Of a stretch of 64,000 nucleotides of DNA, positions 1 through 11,095 are shown one piece after another (positions within the stretch are counted from its first letter, which is position 1; every line of letters starts with the position of its first letter). Under the pieces are notes generated by a model. That model saw nothing but the letters and a program-made list of their open reading frames with translations, was not told the origin of the DNA and did no database searches. The stretch comes from Datura wrightii (lineage: Eukaryota; Streptophyta; Magnoliopsida; Solanales; Solanaceae). The stretch is taken from contig JASDFA010000006.1 of assembly GCA_035772735.1 (NCBI GenBank), positions 67,286,001 to 67,350,000 on the forward strand, read 5' to 3'. Made by a program: the position numbers and the translations under genes.

Positions 1-30
1 AAAACTCTAATTGAAACAAAACCAATCTTA

Positions 31-150
31 GCTCCAGAAAGAAGGGAGCGTACCAACACATCCGCTAATCCCATGAACTGCTACTACAACTGGCAATCCC
101 GACCTCTACCTGCACTTGGGGCACGAACGCAGGTCCCCAAGCAAAGGGAC
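31..150 (-). promoter_or_regulatory. R/U5 hairpin pair of LTR F
   Basis: Two small stem-loops lie in the R/U5 part of this minus-strand LTR: arms GTCCC (133-137) and GGGAC (146-150) next to a TACTGAC motif, and arms GCTCC (31-35) and GGAGC (45-49) downstream of it. The same arrangement with different stem sequence occurs in the other Tekay-like LTRs of the window. Function is unknown; poly(A) site choice or genomic RNA packaging are possible. Confidence 0.5.
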
Positions 151-380
151 GTCAGTACGAATGAAATGTACTAGTATGCAAGGTAGAAAACTGTAAACAT
201 GTAAGATAGCAATGATAGTTAAGCCAGAAATAAGGAATAACAACAACCTGGAATCCTGAAAACTGAAACCTGGCAATAAGTCAATACTGAAGTGCAAATG
301 CAACAAAGTAATGCACAAGAAAAACTATAACTGTAATGCCAACAACCAACCAACCATAAATCTATATATAAAATTCGTCT

Positions 381-650
381 AGTCGGTGTACCATACCAAG
401 GAAAAATAAAAATATCTCCAGCCGATGTACCACACCGGGGTAAAATAAAAATATCTCAAGACGATGTACCACACCGGGGTAAAATAAAAATATCTCCAGC
501 TGATGTACCACACCGGGGTAACATAAAAATATCTCTAGCCGATGTACCACACCGGGGTAAAATAAAAATATCTCCAGCCGATGTACCACACCGAGGTAAA
601 ATACAAATATCTCCAGTCGATGTACCACACCGGGGTAAAATAAAAATAAT
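381..650. repeat. Minisatellite, about seven copies of a 39-bp unit
   Basis: Units start at 385, 424, 463, 502, 541, 580 and 619, exactly 39 bp apart. The core is GATGTACCACACCGGGGTAA followed by an A/T-rich spacer ending in ATCTCCAG. Copies differ by one to a few bases. On the minus strand this is a 'CCGGTGTGGTACATC' word, like the single 'GATGGGGTGTGTACATC' stretch in the chromovirus LTR at 35849, so it looks like local amplification of a normal LTR segment. Confidence 0.9.
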
Positions 651-3600
651 TCTCAATCATAATCATAAATAGGGTCGATATGGCTTATATTGAGTCAATT
701 TAACATGTATGGCATATAAATGACAACTGTTAAATCTGTGGCCGGAATAGGCCTCTTTTGTAACCCATAAATGCAAGTGAGCACCCATATCATGTAAATC
801 TAGAAAATATGTATATATATCACGTAAAGTTTTCAAATTATACATGAACATGTCGACTCAGATACTTGAAGGACCTTCAAGATGTTTAGACAACATAAGA
901 ACTTTTGTAGGCTTACAAACAATGTCCTACAAATAATCCCACCAATTGAACATATTACTTGGATAGAAACACATAGAGCTCATTTCTAGACAATTCTTTA
1001 ACATTTGGGGACTGCAAATATATACTTCCTACCAGTTGGTTCCTTTACCAGTATCGACAACTATACATTGGAATTTCATTGCCAAATTTATCATGTAGAT
1101 AAAGCACAAATAGTTCTTAATTCATTTGACTTATTTGCAGGAAACCATGGAAATTATAACTAGGAACTTGGAGTTATTTGTCATATACATAGAGCTGAGA
1201 ACTTAACTACAGACATACAACGTATGAGACTTCTATATAATGTATAACTCATATTTAGTTAACTGGGTGACCTCCAGGAGACTTCCTGGTATTCAAAGTT
1301 CTGAGCTTAACTGATCATTATCATAGCCTGCACTTATACTTACTTAGACGTTAGGAACATTGGTACATGGGAGAATCTCTCCTCTGAATTTAGGAAATTC
1401 AACTGATAACTCAACAAGAGCTAAACATAAAGATGCATGACTTGAATAAAACTGAAAGAATTCAACTATATGTTATAACATGAAAATCATAGACATTAAG
1501 ACTTCTTACTGGAAAGACATATAAAGACTTGAGTTTTTAGACTCGTATAAAACATCAGATACTTGACCGAGACATTAGCATAATTATTGAAATATGATCT
1601 CTTAAAAACTTCTTAGATCAGGTAGCACATTTCAACATAAATTAGGGACGTAAAGACATAATTTAAGGATTTGAGACTTGGAGCTCTATAACTTAGGAAC
1701 TCGTGAGTAACTCTCTAAGTGATTCCTTATAGGCAAATAAAGATATATAGCCGTAATTCGGGTGATGCTGGATTGACTTACATAACTTTGAAATTATCTA
1801 TGGAGCTTAAGAAAGCTTACATAATCATAAGTGACTTAGAAGATCCTAGGATTTCCCTTTTTAGACATGGTAGAAAATTTCAACACTTAGAATAGATAAC
1901 TTAACATAATCCTTTAGGGGTATAGCAGAGAGCTTCTCAACTTAAGTTACTATTTTGCAGACGTTCAACTCTAATTATTTCGTAGAAGGTTAACACTTTA
2001 GTGGTTATTCATCAATGTAATACATATTGAGCATAAACAACTTAATTTATAACTCTTTTGCTAAATGTCTTTAGAACAGGGTTAATCTTCCTAGTTGTTT
2101 CCTACCTCGTTCACCACCGTAACCCGTATCGTCCAATTTAACAATATTTAGCACTACTTTCCTTATTCATCTTAACTTATTTGCCAAAAATTATTCACTC
2201 TAGACTCAAGTTTTTACCCTCGTGTTCACTATTCCATCAATTCTTAGACGCACTTATCTCTTTGCCTAATTGACAACTTAGCCACGCTTTCCCCGTTAAC
2301 ATGTATCGGTTTAGCTTATTCGCTACGTGCCTCTTGCTTAGCTTTAACGAGGAAAAATATAAAATCTACTTTTTACCTTAAGCACTTTAAAACATAAACA
2401 TATAGGAGGGATTAACAATATTATTAAAACGTCATTTCAATAAGCTCGTTTACCATCAATCGGCTTAGCGTCATCTTCTTAGCTTAAGTTCAATTACATG
2501 TTGTCATCTTAGCATTTCGTACCAATTTCACTAAGTGACCAGATCTTAACATATATTCAACATCACATATACAGTATACTGAAAAGGACCAGCTCACTGT
2601 GCGCACATTAAGGGGACTTTAGACTCAATTTAGAACTACGACAATAATCGTATAAAAATTACGCCTTTCGCTTCACGTTTGTTCGCTTCAACCATTCTTA
2701 ACGATTCAAGATTTATGCCAAGTAGTTCCAACCCTTTGGAAAGGATCATACATGCCTCAATATGATTTTAAAAACATAGGAATATTGATCCTTTCAATAA
2801 ATTAGTTTCGTGCTTGAAAAACAAGGAAAGGGACGCCTTTACATACCTCACTTCGTCGCGTCTTTTTAGCCAATTTCTTCCGCTTGTTAGAAACTCCGAC
2901 ACCTTAAACTTCCTTAATTACACTACATGGAAAGAATACTATTTATGCCAAGTTCCCAGTCACAATTCATGTCCCAAAACGTACAACCAAACAGCCACAT
3001 CATAATATAATTTTCAGCAATCCTACATACCTTAGGCGTCTTAAACTTGAGGCAATTCAAGAGAGTTTCGCTTACGTGATTTTGGTGTTTAACCTCCCCA
3101 AAGGTGTGTTGTATTCCTTTCATATTTTGGATAAATTCCAGCATCTGTACAGCTGTAACAACCTCCCAAAAAGGGGCAGAAACCCTAGTCAAATATCACA
3201 TAAAACACATATTGACTTTATGTCATTTCCTTACTTTAGCTTGCGAATTTAAGTGGATAAACCAAGTAGGAACACTTACCTTTCACTTGTATATAACCCC
3301 TGCCCATATGGGGTTCCTCTTCAGCTAAATTTAATTCCAAAAATGTAGCAACATGCTGCAAAACTGCAGCAACAACACACACCCAAGCAACACATAAGTT
3401 TCAACTTCACTTCCAACATAACTTGTTAATTCATGATAATTTAAAGAGTAAAAACACCACATCCTTTTGTACTCAACACTCACCAATATGGAGGTAGAAC
3501 TTCACCTACCTACTGCCCAAAAATGCAGCAACTTGGCAGCAAAAACGCAGCAAGTCGATGATTAGAAGCTCACGACATAAGAAACCCTTTCCAAGCTTGG

Positions 3601-3739
3601 ACTATAAGGAAATTGGACCTATACATACAATTTATTACCTGGAATTTGTTTTCACCATTGGATAGAGCTCTTAATTCTGCGAATTTTGAAAAAAAATGAG
3701 GTGAAACGGAGTAGAAATGAGCTTTTTAGCTCAAAATTA

Positions 3740-3860
3740 CTTCATATAGGTAGGCTGGGTGGTGCCCGCGTGCGGCGTCCATGCGACGTGCCCTCGCGCG
3801 AGCGCGTGCGCCTGCTGCCTGCCTGTCTCAGCGCTCGCACGTATGGGCGCTTTTCCAGCC
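3740..3860 (-). other. CpG-rich block in LTR F
   Basis: A sharply GC-rich island in AT-rich surroundings, dense in CG and including the perfect palindrome CTCGCGCGAG (3793-3802). In the other LTRs of the window comparable CpG-rich palindromic blocks lie upstream of the transcription start, so this is probably the U3 regulatory block of LTR F. I see no clean TATA box beside it; CTATATGAAG on the minus strand near 3741-3752 is the best candidate. Confidence 0.45.
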
Positions 3861-4159
3861 AACAGTGTTATCTTCAAACGAGCATAACTTTTTACTTCGA
3901 ACACCGATTAACGAGCAGTTTTTTTCACTATAAACTAGAATCAAATATATTTCATTTGATAGGATATAGGACCTATGAATCATTATATATTTGGAGATAT
4001 GTCCATTTAAAGTTGACTTTATTTACAAACTTCACATACTCTTCGCTTTTCCCTCTGCACATGTTTCCCTCCTCACCTACGGACAACATACGACCCATAA
4101 TTGCCTTAATATGACATATAGCCATCAAATAATCAAAAAAGAGATTCCAGGGTGTAACA

Positions 4160-4369
4160 AATCTTTTCAACTTTCACTCTAGAGCTTCCCTCCAGAGGAA
4201 ATGCAATTTTCGTTCAGGTTCCAACAATGATTCCACGAGCTTTCTATTTCTTGCCAGCTCTGTAAGGACAACATGTCACCTACAATATAGCAGACTAAGA
4301 CCAAGTTTTTCAACACTTAAGGAAATTAAAAATCACACAAAAACAAAAAATTCACTAAACTTCGCTTAT
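4160..4369 (-). pseudogene. Element E leader and gag N-terminus, truncated by LTR F
   Basis: On the minus strand the sequence downstream of the primer site matches the leader of element A (the 'AACTTGGTCTTAG' stretch). It then encodes a peptide alignable with the start of A's gag, including LVES..EPER and REAL. No ATG precedes it; translation would begin at a CTG (complement of 4255-4257), as in A. A TGA follows the REALE stretch, and the frame is then broken by LTR F. About 30 codons remain. E and A are clearly the same lineage. Confidence 0.75.
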
Positions 4370-4386
4370 CCCCGGCAACGGCGCCA
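4370..4386 (-). other. Primer binding site of element E
   Basis: Minus-strand TGGCGCCGTTGCCGGGG, the primer-site type of Athila-like elements (probably tRNA-Asp, from memory). It lies ten bases inside the LTR end at 4397, which fixes E as a minus-strand element extending leftward. Confidence 0.9.
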
Positions 4387-4396
4387 AAAACTTATT

Positions 4397-6057
4397 TGCG
4401 CCTAGTGCACACACAAGCGTACATGGTCGTACAAGTAATAAAGTGGACCTTTTTAAGAGCCGGATGTCAAACCCACATGGACTAGACCAATTCAGTGAAT
4501 ATTCAAGTTCAAGTGTAAGATTAACCTTCACAATTGTTGATTATAAAAGTTTTCTGGAAATTATAATTAAGTCTAGGAGTGATCACAAAATACTTGAGAA
4601 ACAATATAATAAGCAACCAGAGTTAAGGCCTAATAATCATGCAATGCTACAATTCTCATTGGTTCGAGTATGAAAACTTCATTTGTTGTCTGATATGATT
4701 AAAATGTTATGTTCATGGTCTTTCGAGCCTCTAAACACGACAAACTAGTTTCACACCTACATCGTTGAGCGGGGATGTGACATCCCAATTTATGAGCAAT
4801 TTAAATACATGGACGTGGTTTACGGAGTTTGCACCTTTAATTATGGACTTTTGTACCTCTAATCATTTAACCGAACTTAGCTTCACAACTACTTCTACGA
4901 GTGGTGATGTGATAATTCTAAGTCGGTGTCTAGCTCATCCCATTTTATCAACCAAGCAAGGAAAATTAGGTATAATTTCTATCCTAATCGCTAATCCTAT
5001 CGTAAAGATAAGAACCTGCTACCTACATTCTCGTGTTCTAGCCTAGGATTACTCTTTCAAGCTTTTACCCAAGCTTAACACATTTGTTTTCATGGTGATC
5101 AAGCATAAAAACAACAATAATAAAGAATGAAAGACAAAACAACAACTAAAAATTCAAACCAAGAAGAATTCATGCATTTACAATCATCTTACGTAGCCTC
5201 AACCCTAGAGGAAGGGTTTTAGCTCCTCATGTTCGTACAAATACTCAAAAACATGTTTAAAGTAGAGTACTTACAAGAATAATTAAAAGAGATTGAAAAT
5301 AAGGAACCCTAGGTGGAGTTCTTCCATTCTCCCTTCGCTCCTTTACGGTTTTTTCAAAAATATTTCGTGATAAAATGATTCTAGGAGCTAAATATCCTAT
5401 TTATACTGAGTGGGAAAATACAATTTTTGGCCGTGCATGAAACTACTCCGTGGCACGCTGCCCATCGCGACAGTTTTTCTCTATGACAGGGAGTAGTCGT
5501 GTAGGTGCATTGTACGGGTGACCTTGTCAAGGAATGGGCGAGAGCATAAGGCCTGGCACGGAGGCCATCGCGCCTCTCACATGTTGTGGCACGGACTGGA
5601 TGCGCTGCAGCACTGAAATCTCGACACTTGACATCCCCTTGCGCGCGCATGGCATGGGGCGTGACATGCCTTTTGGCACGGAGCTCACACGCCGTGGCAC
5701 GGCACTGTCGTGTAGGCACTCTTCCTGGAACTCCTCGTGCGCACTCCTGCCTGCATGACACGACGCCCATCGTTGTAGTCTCTTGTCGTGGCATGCTGCA
5801 GGGTGTGATCGAGGAACTTCTACATTTTCTTCATGCTATCTTTCGTGCACTTAATCCCAAAATTCCTTTAACTTCATGCATCGTCATATTAAGCTCATCC
5901 TTAGCATTGTTCACCTACAAAGCAAAGAGCTAATCACATTGATTAGCTTATGCACGAATGTATACAAAATCAGATGAGAATATACTACTTAATTTGACGA
6001 ACTTGACTAAATGAAGTTATAAAATTGCACTTGGGCATGTAATTATGCCCAAGATCA
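4397..6057 (-). mobile_element. 5' LTR of Athila-like element E
   Basis: On the minus strand this 1661-bp LTR starts TGATCTTGGGCA at 6057 and ends CA at 4397, next to the primer site. It shares with A's LTR the first bases, the terminal hairpin (CTTGGGCA and TGCCCAAG arms), a CpG-rich block of CGATGG and CGTGCCACGG words at about 5440-5790, and a TATAAATA box followed by a leader. Elsewhere it is well diverged from A. The flank at 6058 (GACCC) is one side of the target duplication. ORFs over the GC-rich block on both strands are composition artefacts. Confidence 0.85.
5398..5405 (-). promoter_or_regulatory. TATA box of LTR E
   Basis: Minus-strand TATAAATA lies just downstream of the CpG-rich palindromic block, the same position as in LTR A. 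Transcription would start about 30 bp further left. Confidence 0.65.
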
Positions 6058-8281
6058 GACCCCAACCTCTAGTTGGGTTCTTTATTGACAACGTTCTGCT
6101 TCATACTTCAGTAAGATGTGTGGTTTGAGCGTTATCATTGGTCTTAGAACATTGCGTGTTGTTATATATATATGTCTGTTAGCCATGAATCATTAATTAT
6201 ATAATGTGGAAATTGAACATTAAAGGGTGGGCTATATTAATTTGGTTTGAATCGTGACTCATAAATTGTATGAGAAAGCGAGCTAAGGAGCTAGTAAGTT
6301 CTCTTTGTTTACGTTGTGTCCTATGATTGTTTGGTTCATGTCAATTTGATTGTCATTGCTTGTGGAAGAAGGTAAAGTGACTATAGAGATGGATCAATGA
6401 AATTTATACATAATGGGTGAGAGATTGTGAAGAAATCATTCAGGAGAGATATTGGGGAAGGATTGGTCGAAGTACTGCCTGAGCAATACCGCTGCAGTGA
6501 GACCGTAGTGGCAGCAATGGTGTTGTTGCAATGAAGCCCGATCTCACAAGAGGGCTAGGTTACACATCATCATGGAACTTTCAAATATAAATGATATAAT
6601 AATTAACTGGTTATGAAATGGCCTCGAACTAGGATTGTGTTATACTTGGTGATGCTAATTCTTATTGTGTATGATGTTGTTGATATTTGAGGTGTGATAT
6701 GTTATTCTTGAAATGATGAGTAGAGTCGTTGACAACCAAGTAAGTAAATGAAGTGGTATGTAATATGGGAAGGTAAATTATTGACATGTTGAGAATGAGA
6801 GGCCTAGGGCCAAGATGTGCACCTGGATTAACAGAATATGATCAAGTTGTGAGTGAGGGCTTAGATATGAGTGGCTCGTGCCTGAGGTGAGCATCCAGGT
6901 GAGTGGTATGAGTGAGTACACAAACGGATATAACTAAATGATCATATAACTGGGTGTATGGACATGAGTACATAGACAGGTATGATGAAGGTCTTATACG
7001 GCTGGGTGTACAGTACATTGGACTTCTAGATTCCTCTACAGGTCATGATTGGAAGGGCAAACATAAGACCCTATGGCATATGTGTACAGCAATGTGACAG
7101 AGGTGTGTGCCTAGCATATCCTCGATTGTATGATTGCAAGACAGAAATTGTATGGGTATGTCATGATATACATATGGCTGTAATGACAAGGATATATAGG
7201 TATACAAGTGTGATACAAGATATACCGACATGATTCGGGTATAATGCGAGAGGCACAGTTGAGATATAATATGTGGTAATATAGTACAGGTATGGTACTT
7301 CATGACATGGTTATGGTGTGGAGATATGACGTGGAATTCGGGAGAGAAAGGTATGTGCATGTACTTAAATTGTGGAGGACTTAACTCCATCGCTATGGTT
7401 TGTTGCTTTGTTTATGTGTACCTGAGCTATTTATTTGTATTGTGATTAAATATTTGATCAAAGTTTTTTTTTAGATGATAGATGGTAACATGAAGGGTTT
7501 AACAATGGTAGTGAATTCTGGGGAGATCACTAGTTTAACTTTATTGTTAATGTACGAAATTAAAGAGGGTCAGTTAATCCTGTAAGTAAATAAATAGGCA
7601 AATAAATAATAGAAATGGACTTGTTTAATGATAATGGAAGTGTAAAGGAAGTGTATGCGTTAATAATGTTAGATAGAGGGATAAAAGAGGTATGGATCTG
7701 TGAAATTGGGCTACTACCTAAGTTAAAGGGGCGCTACAGCGGGCAAGTTACCGTTGTCGTGGGACTGTTGTAGCGGTCAAAAATACTTGCTGCAGTGGGA
7801 TAAGAGAGGCATATTGAGAGTTAAAACAAAGGATAAATTGGTTGGGTGCTTGCATGAAAATTGATGAGTTATAAGCGTCGATAATATAGCTAGTAAAATT
7901 AATGGATTTTAATATACAAATTGTGAGTAGTTTTTACATCTATTAAGTCGATTCATGTTAAATTATATGCCATTATGTGAACTAATCTTAGTCAATTGAT
8001 GATGCCTACTAGTATGTGTGGTGTACTGATACTACCTTGCTATACCTTTTTGGTATAGGCTTTGGCAGGTTTGAAGCTCATGATTGACATGGAGTACTCA
8101 GCATCAGCTTCCGAATTCTTCTACACAAACGAAGCTATGTCATTTTATTTTTTCAAGTATTCTATTGGGACTCTTGTACCTATCTAGACTAGATCTTAGG
8201 GGGTCATGGTTCGGAAGGAAGTATTTTTACAATTTTAGAAATATCTTGTATTATGCAAATGTATGTGTATTTTAATTTACT
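6058..8281 (+). mobile_element. LTR relic H, probably chromovirus-like
   Basis: No coding potential. The stretch looks like a plus-strand LTR. Near 8021 it has TACTGAT followed by a perfect stem-loop, then a U5-like tail rich in GGACTCTTG and AGACTAGATCTTAG. It also contains a GAGCTAAGG motif (6281-6289), like the one at 32035 in another LTR. Palindrome-like words built on GCTGCAGTG and GCTACAGCGG occur near 6490 and 7730-7800. Both edges are vague: the left is cut by E and the right meets a copia gag relic. The assignment rests on shared layout, not on a second copy. Confidence 0.4.
8040..8058 (+). promoter_or_regulatory. R-region hairpin of LTR H
   Basis: Arms CTATACC (8040-8046) and GGTATAG (8052-8058) enclose a loop of five T. 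It follows TACTGAT, the position held by a hairpin in the other Tekay-like LTRs. Confidence 0.55.
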
Positions 8282-9036
8282 TCATATGTTGAGTAAGGGA
8301 AAGGGTTCTCTTATTGAGCTATAATTGATATAGGTTCCTGCACGACTTCCTATTGGTCGCGACATGATCACAAGCATTACTATAATCATGATAGGGGCTA
8401 CAACCTTTTTCGTGCCTGGGGAGTGAGCGTACACCTCATTCACTTCAGGGAATAGTGTAGAGCCAGTAGGTTGATTCTCATAATTTTTCATTAGAAAATA
8501 ATTATTTTGTTCAGCCATGAGAAGATGAGAAATCAATTTAGAATACTTCTTGAAACCTTTATCTCAATATTGCTACTCTAGGAGCACATTCGAGGCATGA
8601 AAGGTGGAGAACGTCTTTTTCAATATATCATAATCACTAATCATATCTCCACATAATTATAAATAAGAAGTAATTCTGAACAAAGTAGAATTGTACTCAC
8701 AAATAGACTTAAAGGCTTATAGCTTTATATGGATTTAATCGTATTGTGCTTTTGGAAGGATGACCTTCTTCAGGTGATCATACCTTTCTCTCAAGCTATT
8801 CCATAGAACGAGTGGATCCTTAATAGTGAGATATTTAATTTTTAAAACTTCATCAGGATGACGACGCAAGAATATCATTACTTTAGCACAATGTTGGTTG
8901 GATGCTTTATTTATATCCTTAATAGTGTCTCCAAGACCAAATGCATCCAAATAGATTTCAGTATCCAACAACCATGTGATATAGTTCTGGCCTGAAATAT
9001 TGAGGGCAATAAACTCAAGTTTTGTAAGATTAGCCA
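8282..9036 (-). pseudogene. Copia-type gag (UBN2 family), broken
   Basis: The minus-strand reading frame starts MANLTKLEF (ATG complement at 9034-9036), runs through YITWLLDTEIYLD, LRRHPDEVLK and LWNSLRERYDHLK, and resumes after stops with KGFKKYSKLISHLLMAEQNN and an ENQPTG...FPEVNEV tail. This is the gag-like UBN2 protein of copia-type retroelements that is abundant in plants. There are stops at about 8735, near 8640 and near 8575, and the C-terminal zinc knuckle is lost at about 8280. No reverse transcriptase follows and I see no primer site between promoter and ATG. It may be a gag-only gene or a truncated element. Recognition is from memory of the family. Confidence 0.8.
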
Positions 9037-9275
9037 TAGATAGAGAAGAAAATAATACCTTAGTCTTCAAAATAATTTCTTGAGATGATGGAGTAACATA
9101 TTGAAAATGTGTTATAAAATATAAAACAACAAGAAGAATATTGTAGAGAAAGAGAGAAGAGAGAAGACTTCTTATTTCTCTTGAGGATGAAATATAATGA
9201 AGGAGGACCCCTTTATTTATAGGGGAAAACTAACCCTAACTTTTCTCCAAAGAAACAAGACAGACATTCACTATA

Positions 9276-9322
<47 letters not shown>

Positions 9323-9520
9323 GAGAGAGAGAGACGTTCACTATAATAAAAATACATCTATAGACATTCACTATAATATAAATACATTTACTATAATATA
9401 AATACATTTATAACAAAATCCTCAAATCTTTAGATAAAAATGGTAAAAATATTTCAAACATAGATTTTAACTCCTCAAATCTTTTTCCTATTTTGATAAT
9501 TTTGACTACTATGGAAAGAT
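9037..9520 (-). promoter_or_regulatory. Upstream region of the copia-type gag gene, with TATA box
   Basis: On the minus strand a CCTATAAATAAAG box (about 9212-9224) lies some 180 bp before the gag ATG, followed by a pyrimidine-rich leader. Further upstream are several copies of TTCACTATAATA-type words (plus strand, 9267-9410) around a CA and GA microsatellite. The left half therefore looks like a real promoter. Whether it is an LTR cannot be decided: no TG/CA ends or primer site are seen. Confidence 0.45.
9278..9335. repeat. Compound microsatellite (CA)n(GA)n
   Basis: About twenty CA units run to 9318, then about eight GA units to 9335. It lies between two copies of the word TTCACTATAATA and is likely variable between individuals. 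Confidence 0.95.
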
Positions 9521-9525
9521 GTTGG
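9521..9525. repeat. Target-site duplication of element A, left
   Basis: GTTGG, repeated exactly at 19426-19430 just outside the other LTR. Confidence 0.95.
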
Positions 9526-9772
9526 TGATCTTGGGCAGATTTATATGCCCAAGTGATACTCAAACGTATCATTTTCGCCTTGTTTATCTAGCAATGTGTA
9601 TACATTTTCATGTAATTGGTAATAAAATGTGAATTTATACTAACCAACATGATTAGCATTGTTTTGTAGGTAAAATGTGATTTTGAAGAGCTAAAAAGCA
9701 TGTTGGAACAATATCGGAGTTGGACTTGGAAGCGAGCACGAAAAAGGCATTGGACTGCACCAATTAAAGGGG

Positions 9773-10003
9773 CTCCGCGATGGAGCCATGTCACGCTACC
9801 ATCGCGGAGGCACTCTGCCTGGAGGGTGAAATATTAGTCAAATTCCAGTGGAGCCTCGCGACAGCTCCGTGGCACGGAGGCAAGCCTCCGCGTTGCATGT
9901 CGTGCCACGTTGAAGCTTTATTCCCGGACCCCAAATTTCCAGTGAGGGTCCGCGTCCACGCCGTGTCACGGAGGCAGTGCTCCGCGATGCACTCCGTGAC
10001 ACG
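9773..10003. promoter_or_regulatory. Three CpG-rich hairpins upstream of the LTR A TATA box
   Basis: Hairpin 1 has arms CTCCGCGATGG (9773-9783) and CCATCGCGGAG (9799-9809). Hairpin 2 has arms CGTGGCACG (9868-9876) and CGTGCCACG (9901-9909), with an inner pair CGGAGGC/GCCTCCG (9875-9881, 9884-9890). Hairpin 3 has arms CGTGTCACGGAG (9962-9973) and CTCCGTGACACG (9992-10003). All arms pair perfectly. Hairpin 2 is partly broken in the 3' LTR. Candidates are protein-binding dyads or RNA structures in an antisense or readthrough transcript. Confidence 0.9.
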
Positions 10004-10035
10004 TTGCTTGTTATTCCGGGAAAAATTCCCACTAG

Positions 10036-10043
10036 TATAAATA
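10036..10043 (+). promoter_or_regulatory. TATA box of the 5' LTR of element A
   Basis: TATAAATA about 30 bp after hairpin 3 in a T/A context; the 3' LTR has it at 18507-18514. Expected transcription start is about 10070, just before the GGTGGAGCAAGG stretch. Confidence 0.75.
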
Positions 10044-10960
10044 GAACACTTAGGCTTATTATTAATAAATTCAGACTTGGTGGAGCAAGGACGTGGGTGA
10101 CAGGCAGTTCAGGGACGAAAAAGCTCAGGGTTTTTCTCTCTTTCTTTCTTCTTTCAATCAATTATTTGTCTGATTAACACTTGTTTTAGGATGATTAATC
10201 CACAAATGAGTGGCTAATTCCCTTCCTTGCTGAGGTTATGAACATTTGTGATGAATTTTGATTATTAAATTATATGGTTTTTCATCTTCTTCTTCCATGT
10301 TGTTCTATTAATTCTTGTTTCTACTGCATTGGTGTGTGGCCGACATTAATGTACATCTAAAAAGTCCGATTTCACTCGAGAGAGCACAAAATTGGAAAGT
10401 TGTGAATTAATAGGGTATTGTTCTTAACTTGATTTGGGAAAATTGGGTTTTGATGTGCTTTCCTGATAGAAATATACTTGAAAGCCGTATTAGTCAATTT
10501 AGGAACCTTAATTGTATTACTAGGTCATGAATTGCATTTGATCACAGAAATGTAGACGGATGGTTTATGATTCTTAACTGAGATTAAATACGAGAGTTTT
10601 AATCTCTTGGCTAATGTTCTTGGCTAGCAATTGGAAGAGAAAGAGTAACCAATTTATGATTATAATCAAGTTCATTACATGTTCTTAACCTTGTCATGCT
10701 CATAACCATAGTTTAAATTCAAAGTAGATAATTGTTAGTAGTTTTAGTATATAATTTATAAAACAAACTTTACAATTGTTAGTTACGTTGTTGTCAGCAT
10801 ATATAGAAGTGAGATAGAATATAGTATACTTAAGCAATTTTTACTTATCTAGAGTCTCCTTGGATCGATACTTGGCTTACTTAAGCCACTTACTACTTGT
10901 TTGACCACGTGCACTTGCGTGTCGGTTTTATAACCCCAACCAAAGCATCGAACAAGTTTT

Positions 10961-10978
10961 TGGCACCGTTGCCGGGGA
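10961..10978 (+). other. Primer binding site of element A
   Basis: TGGCACCGTTGCCGGGGA, six bases after the LTR end. It differs from element E's site by one base (GCACC for GCGCC). Athila-type site; the primer is probably tRNA-Asp (from memory). Confidence 0.92.
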
Positions 10979-11095
10979 GACTAGGCAATTGGTGAAATTG
11001 TATTAAGTGTACATTTACTGTATTTTTATTTTATTTTCTTAAGTGTTGACAACTTGGTCTTAGCCTGTATTTTGCAGACTTGATTTCTGTGAACA

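Larger units (their letters stand above)
1..4159 (-). mobile_element. LTR F, Tekay-like Ty3/gypsy LTR, minus strand, cut by the window start
   Basis: Read on the minus strand, an LTR begins at 4159 with TGTTACACCCTGG and runs leftward to the window edge. Its start resembles that of the solo LTR at 31585 (TGTTACACCC). Near positions 120-160 it has the 'TACTGAC plus hairpin' segment that marks the R region of the other Tekay-like LTRs here, so only a few hundred bases of U5 should lie outside the window. It interrupts the gag start of Athila-like element E, which resumes at 4160. The 5 bp at 4160-4164 (AATCT) are the right half of a target-site duplication whose partner is out of view. ORFs inside are short and unlike any protein I know. 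Lineage is inferred from LTR ends only. Confidence 0.7.
9526..10954 (+). repeat. 5' LTR of element A
   Basis: A 1429-bp LTR, TGATCTTGGG...CGAACA. It carries a terminal stem-loop (arms CTTGGGCA and TGCCCAAG), then three CpG-rich hairpins at 9773-10003 and a TATAAATA box at 10036. The long R/U5 ends six bases before the primer site. The near-identical 3' copy at 18003 gives the boundaries. Confidence 0.97.

Noticed and set aside
381..650. Regularly spaced repeats that could suggest a CRISPR-like array
   Set aside because: Units are directly adjacent with no unique spacers and lie in a plant LTR; it is a minisatellite.
3686..4114. 142-codon plus-strand ORF across the GC-rich block
   Set aside because: No recognisable domain, odd composition from the CpG block, and it lies antisense in LTR F; a chance ORF.
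5381..5933. Overlapping ORFs on both strands with Arg/Thr/Cys-rich proteins
   Set aside because: They follow from the palindromic CpG-rich LTR E block and start or end at no gene signal.
7043..7390. 115-codon minus-strand ORF rich in His and Tyr
   Set aside because: Low-complexity translation of TATG/GTAC-rich LTR sequence; no family resemblance.
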